DNA from: Toxorhynchites rutilus septentrionalis
Taxonomy: Eukaryota; Arthropoda; Insecta; Diptera; Culicidae
Assembly: GCF_029784135.1 (NCBI RefSeq)
Contig: NC_073746.1
Span: forward strand, 246,831,307 to 246,895,306
Reading direction: 5' to 3'
DNA length: 64,000 bases
Part shown: positions 33,187 to 44,345 of the stretch, in pieces
Numbering within the stretch: the stretch's first letter is position 1
Layout of the letters: each line of letters begins with the position of its first letter
Notes under the pieces: generated by a model
The model's database searches: none
The model's input: only the letters and a program-made list of their open reading frames with translations
What the model was told of the DNA's origin: nothing
Translations under genes and position numbers: made by a program

Positions 33187-34600
33187 ATGCATCGGAGATC
33201 CAACGTTCGTCAAACGAGATCCCAAGCGAGGGCGTTGCGAGAGCGACAAGCAAACCTCCACATCGGCAGCGACCAAGCGCTATTGCGTGATCCAGCTAAA
33301 GATAACACCCGCGTTAAGTTATCTTCCGACAATGAACGCGCAGAAGCGTTCGATTGTGCTGGATGTCAGCGACCGAACAATAGTGAACCAATGGTGCGAT
33401 GTCGAGATTGTCAGTGCTATTGGCACTATTCATGTGCGAATGTGAATTCAACAACAGTTCAAATGGAACCATTCGTCTGCGCAACATGCATTCAACCAAT
33501 CCGTTTTGCCCCAATTCGTCCCTCTTCTAGTGCCTTGAGTACCCACAGTGTACGACAAACACGAATATCCCGTGAACTAGAGAGGTTGGAGGAAGAGAGA
33601 CAATTGGAGGAACAAATTCATCGGGAACGAGTCGAGCAGGAGAAATTGCTCCAAGAAAGGGCTAGACGAGAAACACTTGATCGGCAACGGCAATTCATTG
33701 CCCGTAAATATGAGATCTTGAGTCAAGGGGATGAAGATAACGACGATCTGAGGAGTGGTAGTAGTAGTTTTCGCAATAGTAAAATCCAGAACTGGCTGGA
33801 TGAACAAGCAGTTTCTGCGGTCCTCAAACAATCAACTCCGCGCACTCCAAAAGAAGCCACTGGTGGACAAAATATTCGTATACTCAACTTAGCGGACCAG
33901 CTAGCCGCAGTAATGGATGTCGAGACCACTGGTAGCATAACTATGGAAGACTCGCTTGGCCAAAGAGATGAAGGTGCACACGCTGTGGAACGTAAATTAC
34001 TCCAGGATCCTGTCTACCCTCCGTTATCACCGGTAAACGTTCGAACCTACTACGAGTTCTTAGAGGAACCTACAACGGGGGCCATTCCTAAGGTGATCAA
34101 GAATGAGACGTTGTACGAAAAGTGGCGGTCTGAAACTCACAATATTCGGAGACTTCAGGATTTAAAGGCAGAGCACAAGAAGGAAAATGATATACGACGG
34201 AATCGTGAATTGGATTTAATTGAGCAGATGAAGCAGATGGAGCTTCAGAAGCGAGAAGAACTGGAGGATCAACGAGCGAAAGAGGCTGATCTGAAAGCGA
34301 AACTAGAGCAGCGGGAACGTGAACAGGCGCTCATTGAGGAGAGGAAACAGAACGAGATGGCCGCAGTGCAGAACGAACTGAAGCAGCTGAGGACAATCGA
34401 GCAGCGGTTCCTGCAGCAGAACTATTTTCATGGACAGCAGCAGATGGTTGACGGCCACTTAAGTGGGACTGAATTTGTTCCAGATGGATTGTGTCCAAGG
34501 TTTCATCAGCGAGCAGCATCAGTGATAAATGTGCAGTCATCGGTAGCGAACAACCGACTAGCAGGAACAGTAGGTAACACCCCCGTACCCCCTTCGTACC
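33187..34600 (+). pseudogene. gag: BEL Gag, N-terminal part with PHD-like zinc finger
   Basis: Read from ATG 33187 (MHRRSNVRQTRSQ). Residues about 55-105 hold CAGCQRPNNSEPMVRCRDC, then WHYSC and CATC, a Cys4-His-Cys3 spacing like a PHD finger. Residues about 130-210 and 320-420 are strongly charged Glu/Arg/Gln coiled coils (EERQLEEQIHRERVEQEKLL; EQMKQMELQKREEL). The frame runs on to 34689, but from about 34600 the family sequence continues in another frame. The Gag segment usually found between the coiled coil and SNSENLLRLQRSLKG seems partly missing, implying a deletion that also shifted the frame. Confidence 0.78.
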
Positions 34601-34603
34601 AAC

Positions 34604-35869
34604 ATGCCACCGGTGAGCGGCTATTCAAATTCGGAGAATCTACTTCGTTTGCAACGAAGTCTCAAAGGTCGTGCCAGAGAGGCGGTTAGCAGCTTTCTAC
34701 TTCATCCCACAACGATACCTCAAGTGATATCAACGCTGCAAACTCTGTTTGGGAGACCCGAACATATCATCCACAACATGATTTCGAAAGTGCGAGCAAT
34801 CCCTGCACCGAGGGCGGACCGACTCGAATCGCTTGTGAGCTTCGGTCTTGCGGTGCAAAATCGGTGTGGACATCTAAAGGCGATCCGGCTGGAGAAACAC
34901 CTGTCGAACCCCATGCTGTTGCAAGAATTGGTCGATAAGCTACCGGCTAATGTTAAACTTAGTTGGGCGCTACACCAGGAGCAGGTGCCGATGGTCGACC
35001 TCAGTGTGTTCGGCGAATACATGGGGAAGATTGTATCAGCCACTAGCAGTGTAACCGGTTTCAGCACATTCTCGCAGAAACCATCGAAGGATTCCCGATC
35101 CAACGAGAAAGCTTACGTGAACTCTCATACGACTTCAAATGAACGAGTAGGCGAACGTGACGAGAACGCATTCAATCATTTTTCAGACAAACAAACAACA
35201 GGAAACAATATGTGCCCGGCATGTGGAGTTGGAATTCATCAGGTGGCGCGATGTCTGTCCTTCAAAAGACTTTCTCTCGACGATAGGTGGAAACTGGTAA
35301 AAGAATACAAACTCTGTCGTCGCTGTCTAACGCCACACGTTCGGTGGCCTTGCAAAGGAGAAGCCTGTGGGATCAACGGTTGTCAGAAAAAACATCACCG
35401 TCTTCTGCATTCGGACTGTCCGTTAGCAGCAACATCATCAACCCAAAAATCAACGAACGCGACTGTTACGGTTCATCGTCAAGTCAGCTCATCTACATTG
35501 TTCCGAGTTCTTCCGGTGACGTTATATGGGAAAAATGGCCAGGTTAACACATTGGCATTTCTCGATGACGGCTCATCAATCACTCTGGTTGAACAGTCGT
35601 TGGTTAATGAACTTGGAGTGAACGGCCCATCGGCATATTTGTGCATTCAGTGGACGGGGGGTGTGAAGAAACAAATTGCAGATACAAACCGAATACAACT
35701 CCAGATTTCCGCAGTAGGTAGCAATAAGCGCTTCAAACTTGGGCGTATACTGTGGAAGATCTTGGACTCCCAGAACAGTCCTTGGACTTCAGCGACATGT
35801 CTTCACGATTCAAACACCTCGAAGGCTTGCCGGTACAGAGTTTTGACGCAGCAGCACCGGGAGTTCTAA
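34604..35869 (+). pseudogene. BEL Gag C-terminal half, zinc knuckles and start of protease
   Basis: A different frame from the upstream part. It begins SNSENLLRLQRSLKGRAREA, then FGRPEHIIHNMISKVRAIPA, the conserved BEL Gag core. Cysteine-rich knuckles follow (CPACGVGIHQVARC, CRRCLTPHVRWPC, CGINGCQKKHHRLLH), then protease residues LAFLDDGSSITLVEQSLV with an Asp-Asp-Gly active site. Meaningful similarity ends near 35745, where a one-base shift returns the reading to the upstream frame. The tail to 35869 is out-of-frame noise. Confidence 0.82.
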
Positions 35870-38800
35870 TTGGCTTAAACAACACACACTTGTTGTCTAC
35901 ACTCAAGCTTCGCGAAGGTCGACCAAATGAACCGATAGAGACGAAAACGCGTATTGGCTGGTCAGTTTACGGAAGTCAGCGTGGAACTGAAGGCAATATG
36001 CAGCATCGACAGTTACACATTTGTGCGAAGACAGTCGACGAAAATCTGCATGATTACGTGAAGAATTTTTTCTCCGTTGAAAGCCTTGGAGTAGCACTTG
36101 TCCCTCAGGTGGAAGGAGTCGACGAACAACGAGCTCGTAGAATCCTAGAAGAGACCACGGTGCGTACGACTAGTGGAAGACTTCAAACAGGACTGATATG
36201 GAAGTATGATGGAGTAGAATTTCCTGATAGTCGACCTTTGGCGGAGAAGAGGTTGAGGTGCTTAGAGAAGCGGCTGTCCAGGGATCCTGTACTGTACAGC
36301 AAAGTTCGTCAGCAAATGTCAGACTACTTGGAGAAAGGCTATTCACACAAAGCAACCGTCGAGGAATTGAGTCGCTTCGATCCACGTCGCACATGGTATC
36401 TCCCTATCGGTATAGTTCTCAATCCCAGAAAACCGGACAAGGTGAGAGTAATCTGGGACGCTGCAGCCAAAGTCGAAGGTATTTCATTGAATTCGATGCT
36501 GCTAAAGGGCCCAGATCTTCTAACTTCGCTTCTGTCTGTATTGTTCGGGTATCGTGAACGTGAGGTGGCAATTTCTGGAGATCTTAAAGAAATGTTCCAT
36601 CAACTTCTTATCCGGGAGGAAGATCGTTGCGCGTTACTGTTCCTATGGAGAAACTATCCAGAGATGCCAATCGAAGTCATGGTGATGAATGTTGCGATCT
36701 TCGGCGCGTCGTGTTCCCCAACACAAGCTATATTTGCAATGAACCTGAACGCTGAGGAAAACGAAGTCGACCACCCAAGGGCAGCCATCGCAATCAAGCA
36801 CCATCACTATATGGACGACTATTTGGATAGTGTCGATACGGACGTGGAGGCTGTTAAGTTGGCATTGGAAGTAGCGGAAGTTCACTCAAAGGCTGGCTTC
36901 GAAATCAGGAATTGGTTGTCGAACAAGAAGACGGTGCTTGAAAAAATCGGCGAAGTCAATCCTAAGTCCGTAAAATGCTTCACTACCGACAAGGAAATGG
37001 ACAAAGAGAGACTCCTTGGGATGATCTGGCTGCCGGAAGAAGACGTATTTTCGTTTGCGCTCAGTTTCCGGGAAGACCTGCTGAAAATAGTATCAGGAGA
37101 AACAATTCCGACTAAACGGGAAATGCTAAAAGTTACAATGAGCATCTTTAATCCTCTAGGTATCGTGGCAGCCTTCGTTATACACGGGAAGGTTCTTGTT
37201 CAAGATGTCTGGAGGTCCAAAATCGATTGGGATGAAAAAATTCCCTGGGAAATCTTCTGCCGTTGGAAACAGTAGCTTGCTGTGCTCCGCAAGATGAATA
37301 CAGTCAAAGTCGATCGCTGTTATTTCCCAGGGTACAACCCTGACTGCTATAACTCCTTGAATCTGCACGTCTTCATAGACGCTGGCGAGGAAGCCTACGC
37401 TGCAGCAGCCTATTTTCGCGTTGTGGACAATGGTCGTGTTCGTTGTATTCTGGTGTCTTCGAAGACGAAAGTCGCTCCACTCCAACCCCTCTCCATACCT
37501 AGATTGGAGTTGCAAGCCGCAGTACTTGGGGCTCGTTTGCGGAAGACGATTGAGCAGAAGCATTCGCTCAAAATTCAACGCACCTTTTTCTGGAGCGACT
37601 CCTCTACAGTCATCGCATGGATTAAATCGGACGCTCGTCGCTATAGACAATTCGTGGCCTTTCGAGTTAATGAAATCCTCAGCCTGTCATCCGTTCAAGA
37701 GTGGCGGTGGGTGCCCACAAAACTCAACGTTGCTGACGAAGCCACTAAGTGGGGAAAAGGACCATCTTTTGATCCAGACAGCCGATGGTATCGTGGACCT
37801 AAATTTCTGTATGACAGCGAACACGAATGGCCAAGGGATTGCAGAGAAGAAAATAGCACTACAGCGGAGGAACTTCGTTCAGCTTTTGTTCATAAACATC
37901 ACGTTATCGAGCAAGTGGTAAAGCGATTTTCTCGGTTGGAACGACTACTACGGAGCATGGCTTACGTCGTGCGATTCATCGACAACGGAATCCGGTTGAT
38001 CAGAGAAAAACCGTTGCAGTTGGACGCGTTAACTACGGAGGAGCTGCAGAACGCCGAACGGTGTCTATGGCGAATTGCTCAGAGCGATGAATTCCCGGAT
38101 GAAGTGGCAGTGTTCAAACATAATCTTCAGTCGGACCCAACACATCGTCGTAAACTGGATCGAAATAGTCCCCTGAAAAAACTCACTCCAGCAATCGACG
38201 AGTTCAACGTACTTCGTGTTGACGGTCGTATTCAGGAAGCAGATTTCGTTGACTACGACACCAGAAACCCAATCATCCTGCCTAGAGGACATCCGGTAAC
38301 CGACCTCCTACTGGACTGGTATCATCGAAAAATCCAGCATGCAAATGATGAAACAGTAGTAAATGAAGTCAGGCAGCGTTTCTACATACCGAAGCTGAGA
38401 GTACAGGTGCGATTGGTGAGGAAACGATGTATGTGGTGCCGAGTGTATAAGGCAGCCCCGGCTGCACCCAGAATGGGACCACTTCCAAAAGCCAGACTGA
38501 TGCCTTTCCATCGTCCGTTCACTATGGTTGGAATTGATCTTTTTGGACCTTACATCATCCGACCACCGACAGGAAGAAGTTCCCTGAAACGGTGGGTCGT
38601 TTTATTCACCTGCTTGACAACCAGGGCGGTGCACTTGGAGATTGCAGCCAACTTATCGACGGATTCCTGCAAGAAAGCGATTCGTCGATTCATCGGCCGC
38701 AGAGGTGCTCCACTTGAAATCTACTCGGACAACGGGACAAATTTTGTCGGTGCGAGTAGAGAGCTAGTGAAGGAAATTAAAATTATCAATAAGGATATCA

Positions 38801-39462
38801 GCAGCACGTTCACCGACACCCAGACTCAGTGGCGGTTTAATCCGCCGTCCGCACCACACATGGGGGGATGCTGGGAAAGGATGGTGCGTTCAGTAAAAGC
38901 CGCTTTGGGAGCTCTCCCAACCGTTCGCACACTCGACGAGGAGTCATTCGCAACTGTACTCGTTGAGGCGGAGTTCATGGTCAACTCAAGACCTCTCACT
39001 TTCGTCCCGCTGGAAACCGCTGAACACGAGTCGCTCACACCAAACCACTTCCTCCTCCTCAGCTCACCAGGGGTACGACAGCCGATCAAGACTCCTGTGG
39101 ACGAAAAAGCCGCAATCCAAAACAGCTGGAACATGATTCAGAACACGCTTGATCAAATTTGGCGGCGATGGGTCAACGAATACCTCCCAACCATTACTCG
39201 AAGGACTAAGTGGTTCGAAAATATCAGACCTATACGAGAGGGTGAGCTAGTTGTATTAGTCGACAATAATGTTAGGAATCGGTGGCTAAGGGGTCGGGTG
39301 GTACGAACATATCCAGGTAAAGATGGTACAGTACGAAGGGTTGATGTACAGACATCCGGCGGCATTATATCACGACCGGTCATCAAACTAGCTGTTCTCG
39401 ATGTGAAGGCAGAATGTGACGCCGAAGCAGGAGTTCTGGCGACACAAGGGGGGGAATGTTAG
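35752..39462 (+). pseudogene. pol: BEL Pol: RT, RNase H and integrase, with one in-frame stop
   Basis: It opens with VEDLGLPEQSLDFSDM-type sequence linking protease to RT. RT: VRVIWDAAAKVEG, AISGDLKEMFHQL, and YMDDYLDS at about 36806. TAG at 37273-37275 interrupts the frame between RT and RNase H, and reading resumes in the same frame. RNase H: LHVFIDAGEEAYAAAAYF, FFWSDSSTVIAWI. Integrase: H...H and CMWC zinc region near 38330-38450, GIDLFGPY, YSDNGTNFVG, GGCWERMVRSVK. Its stop codon lies within the first six bases of the 3' LTR. A single nonsense change plus the upstream shifts make it defective. Confidence 0.88.
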
Positions 39463-39771
39463 GATTACAACTAACAGCAAAGACCCCTCGACCGTTCGCC
39501 TAACGCATGCATTGCCAACATTTACACACAAGACATACAAAACAACAGTGAATTCCACACAAAGAAAAAAAGGTTCAATTACAACAATAGGATACACAGA
39601 GTAAACACATAAGTTATTATAATACCCTAAAATTTGCAGGCAAAGTTTCCTAAACGCAGAATAAGTGAAATTGTATTATTGCTGTTTATTGTTATTTGTG
39701 AAGATTAAAACTTCGAGCTAACTTTGAGCAAAAATCAAGTTTGCTTCGGGGAATCCGAATCTTCAGCAACA
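39457..39771 (+). repeat. BEL 3' LTR
   Basis: 315 bp, preceded by the purine tract AAGGGGGGGAA (39446-39456). The pol stop codon TAG lies inside it (39460-39462). Confidence 0.92.
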
Positions 39772-39985
39772 ACAGACTTCAGAATCAAGGTGTCTGAGGA
39801 AATTGGCATTGCATATTTATGCAGGTCAGGGGTATTTTTGTTCCGACTGAAATGTGTTTGCCTAATAAAAACTTCTAAACCGAGGTGTGTGGGGAAATCG
39901 GCGTTGCAAATACATGCAAATCGGGGTCATTTTTGTTCTGACTGAAATGTGTTTGCTTAACATAGACATCAAAACCAAGATGTCA
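39772..39985 (+). repeat. 95-bp minisatellite, right part
   Basis: It continues the interrupted array. ACAGA (39772-39776) repeats the last five bases before the 5' LTR, followed by two further units containing GGCATTGCATATTTATGC and CGTTGCAAATACATGC, and a partial one. Confidence 0.8.
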
Positions 39986-40193
39986 TCATACCAAACGTAA
40001 AAGGACCGTCATTAAATTCACTTGTAACGAAGAACATAATCTATTGCATGAATTGACCTTACATGGCATTATACAATCTTTTACTCACAAAGCAAATATA
40101 TTGAATTCAATTGAATTCGGAAATTGTTTCATTCAATCAAAAATTTAATCAATACAAACTAATGATTGCTAAGCTAAGGTAGTCCCACGTCAA

Positions 40194-41260
40194 CCTAGCG
40201 TTATATCATAGATATAACCTCCCCATTTTTTCAGCGTAGAAAGAATACTTGAAACCAGGAAATTTGAAGAAAAATTGAATTTTTTCTTGAAAATTTAACG
40301 ATTTTTAAACAAAAATAAACAAAACAACATGAAATTTTTTTTGGTATGAAATTCTTTCAAATTTGTTATAAAAAACCGAATTTTTCATCAAATTTCCAGG
40401 ATTCAAGTATTCTTTTCACTTTGAAAAGGTAAGAAAACCATCATTTTACAATGTGGTATGTATATTATGAAGAATGGCTTGGTATAAGTGTTATAACATT
40501 ATTTTGTTTAAGATAGGTAAACGATGAGTAGCATGTGTTGCGCTAAAAATACTGCAAATCTATTTCGTATCGGCCCCTACATAATCAACGATATCATCCA
40601 ACTTAATATGATATCGATTTAGGCGCCATTATCCACATTATTAATAACCTGTATGCACTATCAAACTTAAAATTTTCGAAGATTATCTATGACTGGACAA
40701 ATCGCGTGTTTCAAACTATCGTAAATATACAAGCTCTAGCTTTCTTACCATATACTGATGACATTTAATGGTTGAAATGAATTTAAATAGAAATAAAATG
40801 ACCGAATCATGCTTTCAAGTGCGTAGAATAATCAAACATCATCACTTTTGTGGTTCTGAACTCTAATGTAAGAGTCGCATGAGTTCATTCGGCTTTTCGT
40901 AAATACGTCAACTGAGCAAATTCACGAATTAAAAAAAACTGAGCAAAATCTGATACACCAAGATTTAAAATGGCTTTCCTAATCTGGCGACATCTATGTG
41001 TGATAACATTATGACACTATTCATGTAATTAACACAATCATAGCTGTCCGTATGCTCCCTACCTTTCGATATTGTACATTCATCGTATAACAAACTCTTC
41101 TTTCCCGTGCAAGAGAAAGAGACAGCAGCTGTGGCGTCGCCTGTGATTCCCTGCGTATGTTCACAATACAGCCGTATCCATTCAACAAACGCACGTGTGT
41201 TTGAGAACCGTTTCTTTACACAAACCGTCATCGCGTGTTTGATTAGTCATAGAGCCCGTG
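40194..41260. other. Intergenic region upstream of ceramide synthase
   Basis: It starts with the hairpin GTTATATCATAGATATAAC (40200-40218) that adjoins the inverted-repeat element. The rest is AT-rich with no coding frame. 41100-41260 is more GC-rich and probably contains the schlank promoter, but no TATA box is evident. Confidence 0.4.
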
Positions 41261-41263
41261 TGA

Positions 41264-41850
41264 TCGCCGCAGTGTAATTTGCTATTTTCTTCCAGTCAAG
41301 CCCGTGGGTCTTTTCGGCTCGGTTCGCCGTTAGTTGGTGTGTTAGTGCACCATCCCTACCGAGAGTGACCACGCGATCCGTGAATACCAAAAAGAAGACC
41401 AAGAGTAATTATTAGACAAGAAAAATATCGATTTGGAAGCAAATTGTTCGTCAATCGGTCGTTCAGAATTCGTGGAAGATGTCCCACTAATGCAGTTTAG
41501 AAATAAGCAACATTTTCCTGTTTTCGGTAGTTTTTTTTCGTCTTCTCAATATGGGATTCTTTTCGTGGGTGTGAACTTGGATGAATAGTGTTCGGAGTCT
41601 TCCCTTGTGCTCCCCGAAACCCCGAGTTCAGTGAAGAAAGTGTCGGAGTGAATTGCTGGCACTGATTAGCGGTCCCGTCTCCATATTCCTCTCCGGCAAA
41701 TGTGTGAATCAACATCCGAGGTCATCAGTTGTGTAGTGTAGAAGATAATCAAAATTGTGCCGCAAAATCAGCGCTGCTGCAACGACGACGTTGTCTACCA
41801 ACATAAGCTCCCTCAGTGTGTGATAATTGTCGTTCTCGACCCAGAGTGTA
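41264..41850 (+). promoter_or_regulatory. Probable 5' untranslated region of ceramide synthase
   Basis: The GC content rises and the sequence lacks repeats. Several short upstream ATG frames precede the coding ATG at 41851 (for example at 41465, 41497 and 41578), which may dampen translation. The transcription start is not identifiable; CAGTCAAG at 41294 is one initiator-like candidate. Confidence 0.4.
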
Positions 41851-42035
41851 ATGGAGCTGCTTCGCACAATCACGGATACGTTTTGGTCTACCAAAATATG
41901 GTTACCTCCAAACATCACTTGGGAGGATATCCAACCGGGTGTCCGGCCGGATGTAAACCATGCCGACTATCGGCATCTCGTTTATCCCATTCCATTGGCA
42001 GCCATTATGTTGGTGATAAGATACTTCATTGAACG
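41851..42035 (+). CDS. schlank: Ceramide synthase, coding exon 1
   Basis: ATG 41851 starts MELLRTITDTFWSTKIWL, then PPNITWEDIQPGVRPDVNHA and DYRHLVYPIPLAAIMLVIRY, ending FIER. This matches the N-terminus of insect ceramide synthase (Lass/CerS, Drosophila schlank): a lumenal WLPPN-TWxDI-PG motif and the first transmembrane helix. The enzyme N-acylates sphingoid bases in the ER; the insect protein also carries a Hox-like domain encoded further on. The exon ends with two bases of an Arg codon (CG) at a GTAACG donor (42036), and exon 2 supplies the third base. An in-frame TAA directly after the donor shows the exon must be spliced. Confidence 0.92.
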
Positions 42036-42062
42036 GTAACGGAACGATGTTATCCATATGCA

Positions 42063-42082
42063 TGTATATATATATATATATA
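42063..42082. repeat. (TA)n microsatellite
   Basis: About nine TA units directly upstream of the 56-codon ORF. Confidence 0.9.
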
Positions 42083-42109
42083 GTTCGTAAAGCCGAGAGA
42101 ACGAGTGAT

Positions 42110-42280
42110 ATGGCCGATAAGCTCGAACAGTTACCTATACCAGCCGCACATAACCTCCACTTTCGCGAACGGTTCATTTTCCCTCTGTTTGCTGTTGCTT
42201 TCTTTGCCCCACTGACAATCGTGGTGAACAGTGGAATATGGGCGTATTTCGATGGACAAAATTCAATGTATGGCCCATGA
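42110..42280 (+). CDS. Unidentified 56-codon ORF with one membrane segment, in schlank intron 1
   Basis: ATG 42110 to TGA 42278-42280, only 74 bases after the exon 1 donor and preceded by a TA repeat ending in TAG. It reads MADKLEQLPIPAAHNLHFRE and then FIFPLFAVAFFAPLTIVV, a strong hydrophobic helix, ending YFDGQNSMYGP. Codon choice looks coding-like, unlike the surrounding AT-rich intron. It is out of frame with schlank exon 1. I do not recognise the protein. It could be an alternative first exon, a small nested gene, or chance. Confidence 0.35.
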   Translation: MADKLEQLPIPAAHNLHFRERFIFPLFAVAFFAPLTIVVNSGIWAYFDGQNSMYGP

Positions 42281-43177
42281 CAGTAAAGATACCGTTCTTT
42301 TCTCTAAATTTGCGTAGTTTGATTATCTAACAATCATATCAATAACATACAAATTTCTGGCTTGACCCCACCCGGATTCTTCTCAGTAACATAAACATAG
42401 GGGTACCATTGTTGATGATTTTATGATGAGCTTGGCTTTCCACTTCCAAAAATAACATCTGCTGCTCATCGGTATCATAAATACTCTTTCTAGCAATAAA
42501 TCGATTGAGTCAATTAAGAGTGTGCTTCGATGAGAGAATCTATCCTGACACAGATATGATATAAGGTCAATGTTTTAGGGGATGAACGTATGGATTGGAA
42601 TGCGAGTCAATTATTAGAATTGACATTCCTGCCAATGCCAAGCGGACAAAAATGGAAGTAAAAAAAGGAAAAAAAAATACTTAAGAGGCTGAGAACACAT
42701 AACATTAAACGCGTAGGTTTTATTCTCGTGGTTGAATACTTCGTCCAATTTGGGCAACCGGGAACCACTTGAAAAAAATACAAAACTAAACCATCAACAC
42801 GCAACACTCGATTGAGGGTTTCAGATTGGTCGCAATCACACATAGTCGTTAAAAATTTCTCTAAACTATGTACAGAATGTAGCATACTTGAGAGTAGTTT
42901 ACAAATACACTCGACAAAAAAATTAGAGGAACAGAGCGCGAAGTCGGATATTTTAAGTGGTTTTTCACATGCTGTATCTTCGTGAAAAATCAACGCATAT
43001 CGATGGAATGCGCAAAATTTTGAAGCTACAACTTTCAGGTATAGATAATTTACGAATCGTTCATTCTGAGAGTCGCGCATGATTTTATACTTCTGGTACG
43101 ATTTGCGATTAAGTGCTCCTCTAATTTACTCCAAACTTTGAAAAATCGGCTAGAAAAAAAGGGCTGAACATATCAAT

Positions 43178-43551
43178 GGCCCTGATTCTCGAATACACTT
43201 CACGGTGGAAAAGAAAAGAACGGCACGCCATTGAACTACGTTTTACGAGTTAGTGAAGTGTCGAAGATAATGATGGGTTTTGAGCACTTTTCAAATAAAA
43301 AATAATTAATGAAATTTAACTTCTTCGTATCAAACTGGTATTCAATGTGAGTGAGAAACTTTGTTTTCTTCATGTGGTATAATAATCTCATACAAAAATT
43401 TCATCATCAGATAATTTGATATTATACTGATAAGTTTAGTGGGCAACTAATCTCGTATCCAGATGTCGACACCGTACCGTTGCCATCGCGAATACGTTTC
43501 ATTCCGTTTCCACCGTGAAGTGTATTCGTAGTGTATTCGAGAATCAGGCCC
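43178..43551. mobile_element. MITE with GGGCCTGATTCTCGAAT ends and 3-bp target (PIF/Harbinger-like)
   Basis: The left end GGCCCTGATTCTCGAATACA and the right-end complement GGGCCTGATTCTCGAATACA pair, and both continue into CTTCACGGTGGAAA (with an 11-base partial duplication at the right). AAT flanks both sides (43175-43177 and 43552-43554). A GGGCCTG end with a 3-bp duplication fits PIF/Harbinger. Repeated at 45735-46108. Confidence 0.72.
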
Positions 43552-44034
43552 AATATGTTTAGGAAATACAATAGGTCAAAAATTTGCCTACAAGCATTAG
43601 AACTAACTGCGATATTTGCAGAACTACAGTGAATTTTGTAAAACACTATAAAAATCCTATTTGTGGCACTTTTTTAAAATCAATGCAAAAAAATTAAATA
43701 TTTTTTTCCATCAAAGTAACAAATTATCCTTGTGCAGTATTAACTGGAGTTTTTGAAACTGCCTTTCGATTTGCGGTGCGATGGTTTTTTATTGAATTAT
43801 TCATCGTCAAAGACGAAGAGGTAATTTTTCTTTCAAACTGAAATATCTCTGTATGCGAAGGTCCTACAGGAACGTTCTTGGAACCAAATAAAAGCAGATT
43901 TATAAGGTTAATTGGATTTGCTATTGAGTTGGTTGGCAAAAAATTGGGTCCAGAATAGTCCAGAATATTCTTCAAAAAACAAAGAAAAATCGATTTTAAA
44001 TTTCTTCCCGTTATTGTTGCCCACTACACCATCA

Positions 44035-44345
44035 CTGGGGGTCTCCGTAGCCACATTGGTTGAGCGTTCGCTTAGTAAGCGATCGATCGTGAGCTCGAAA
44101 CTCAGGACCCTCATTGACCATCTTTGTGTTGTTACAGAATAGCTACGTCCACGCAACATTCATCAGCGATGGAGATCGATCCACGGTCGAAATAAGATCT
44201 CTGCTCTGCAAGACACATCGGGCTGCTGTTCTTTAAATAACTCAACAATGATCAATCAACTGTCTCCGCTGTCCGGTGGTCCAACTGGATAATGGAAGAA
44301 CAGAAAGAATACTCTTACGCCTAAATGGCTACTGTGTGAATGTAC
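44035..44345 (+). mobile_element. tRNA-derived SINE (Feilai-like)
   Basis: It opens with a tRNA-like head: TAGCCACATTGGTTGAG as box A and GAGCTCGAAACTC as box B, about 30 bases apart. A tRNA-unrelated body follows (ACGTCCACGCAACATTCATC, GATCGATCCACGGTCGA, GGTGGTCCAACTGGATAATG). The body matches what I recall of mosquito Feilai-type SINEs. It would be transcribed by RNA polymerase III and mobilised by a LINE. Confidence 0.68.

Larger units (their letters stand above)
32843..39771 (+). mobile_element. BEL/Pao LTR retrotransposon, recently inserted but defective
   Basis: The element is 6,929 bp with 315-bp LTRs and is flanked by ACAGA (32838-32842 and 39772-39776). BEL/Pao identity comes from the YMDDYLDS RT box, the C-rich Gag zinc region, and the protease-RT-RNase H-integrase order. 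The two LTRs differ at two positions that I can see (T/C at about 32933/39547, T/A at about 33043/39657), so the insertion is young. The coding region is nevertheless broken: a frame change in gag, a one-base frameshift near 35745, and a TAG at 37273-37275. Confidence 0.93.
32358..40193 (+). mobile_element. Minisatellite-bearing terminal-inverted-repeat element, copy B, split by BEL
   Basis: The left end TTGACGTGGGACTAC (from 32359) and right end GTAGTCCCACGTCAA (40179-40193) are a perfect 15-bp inverted repeat. Between them, once the BEL insertion (32843-39771 plus the ACAGA duplication) is subtracted, lie about 900 bases. These include roughly four direct repeats of about 95 bp (32680-32842 and 39772-39985) and an AT-rich 3' region with TTGAATTCAATTGAATTC. 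No transposase frame. The superfamily is not recognised and flanking target duplications are unclear. Confidence 0.72.

Noticed and set aside
42607..43080. 157-codon minus-strand frame
   Set aside because: It straddles the boundary of the tandem duplication and its downstream half is repeated at 45422-45637 with a different end. No domain was recognised.
43724..44159. Overlapping 83-codon frames (repeated in unit 2)
   Set aside because: They fall in sequence between a MITE and a SINE, with no domain. Their recurrence is due only to the tandem duplication.
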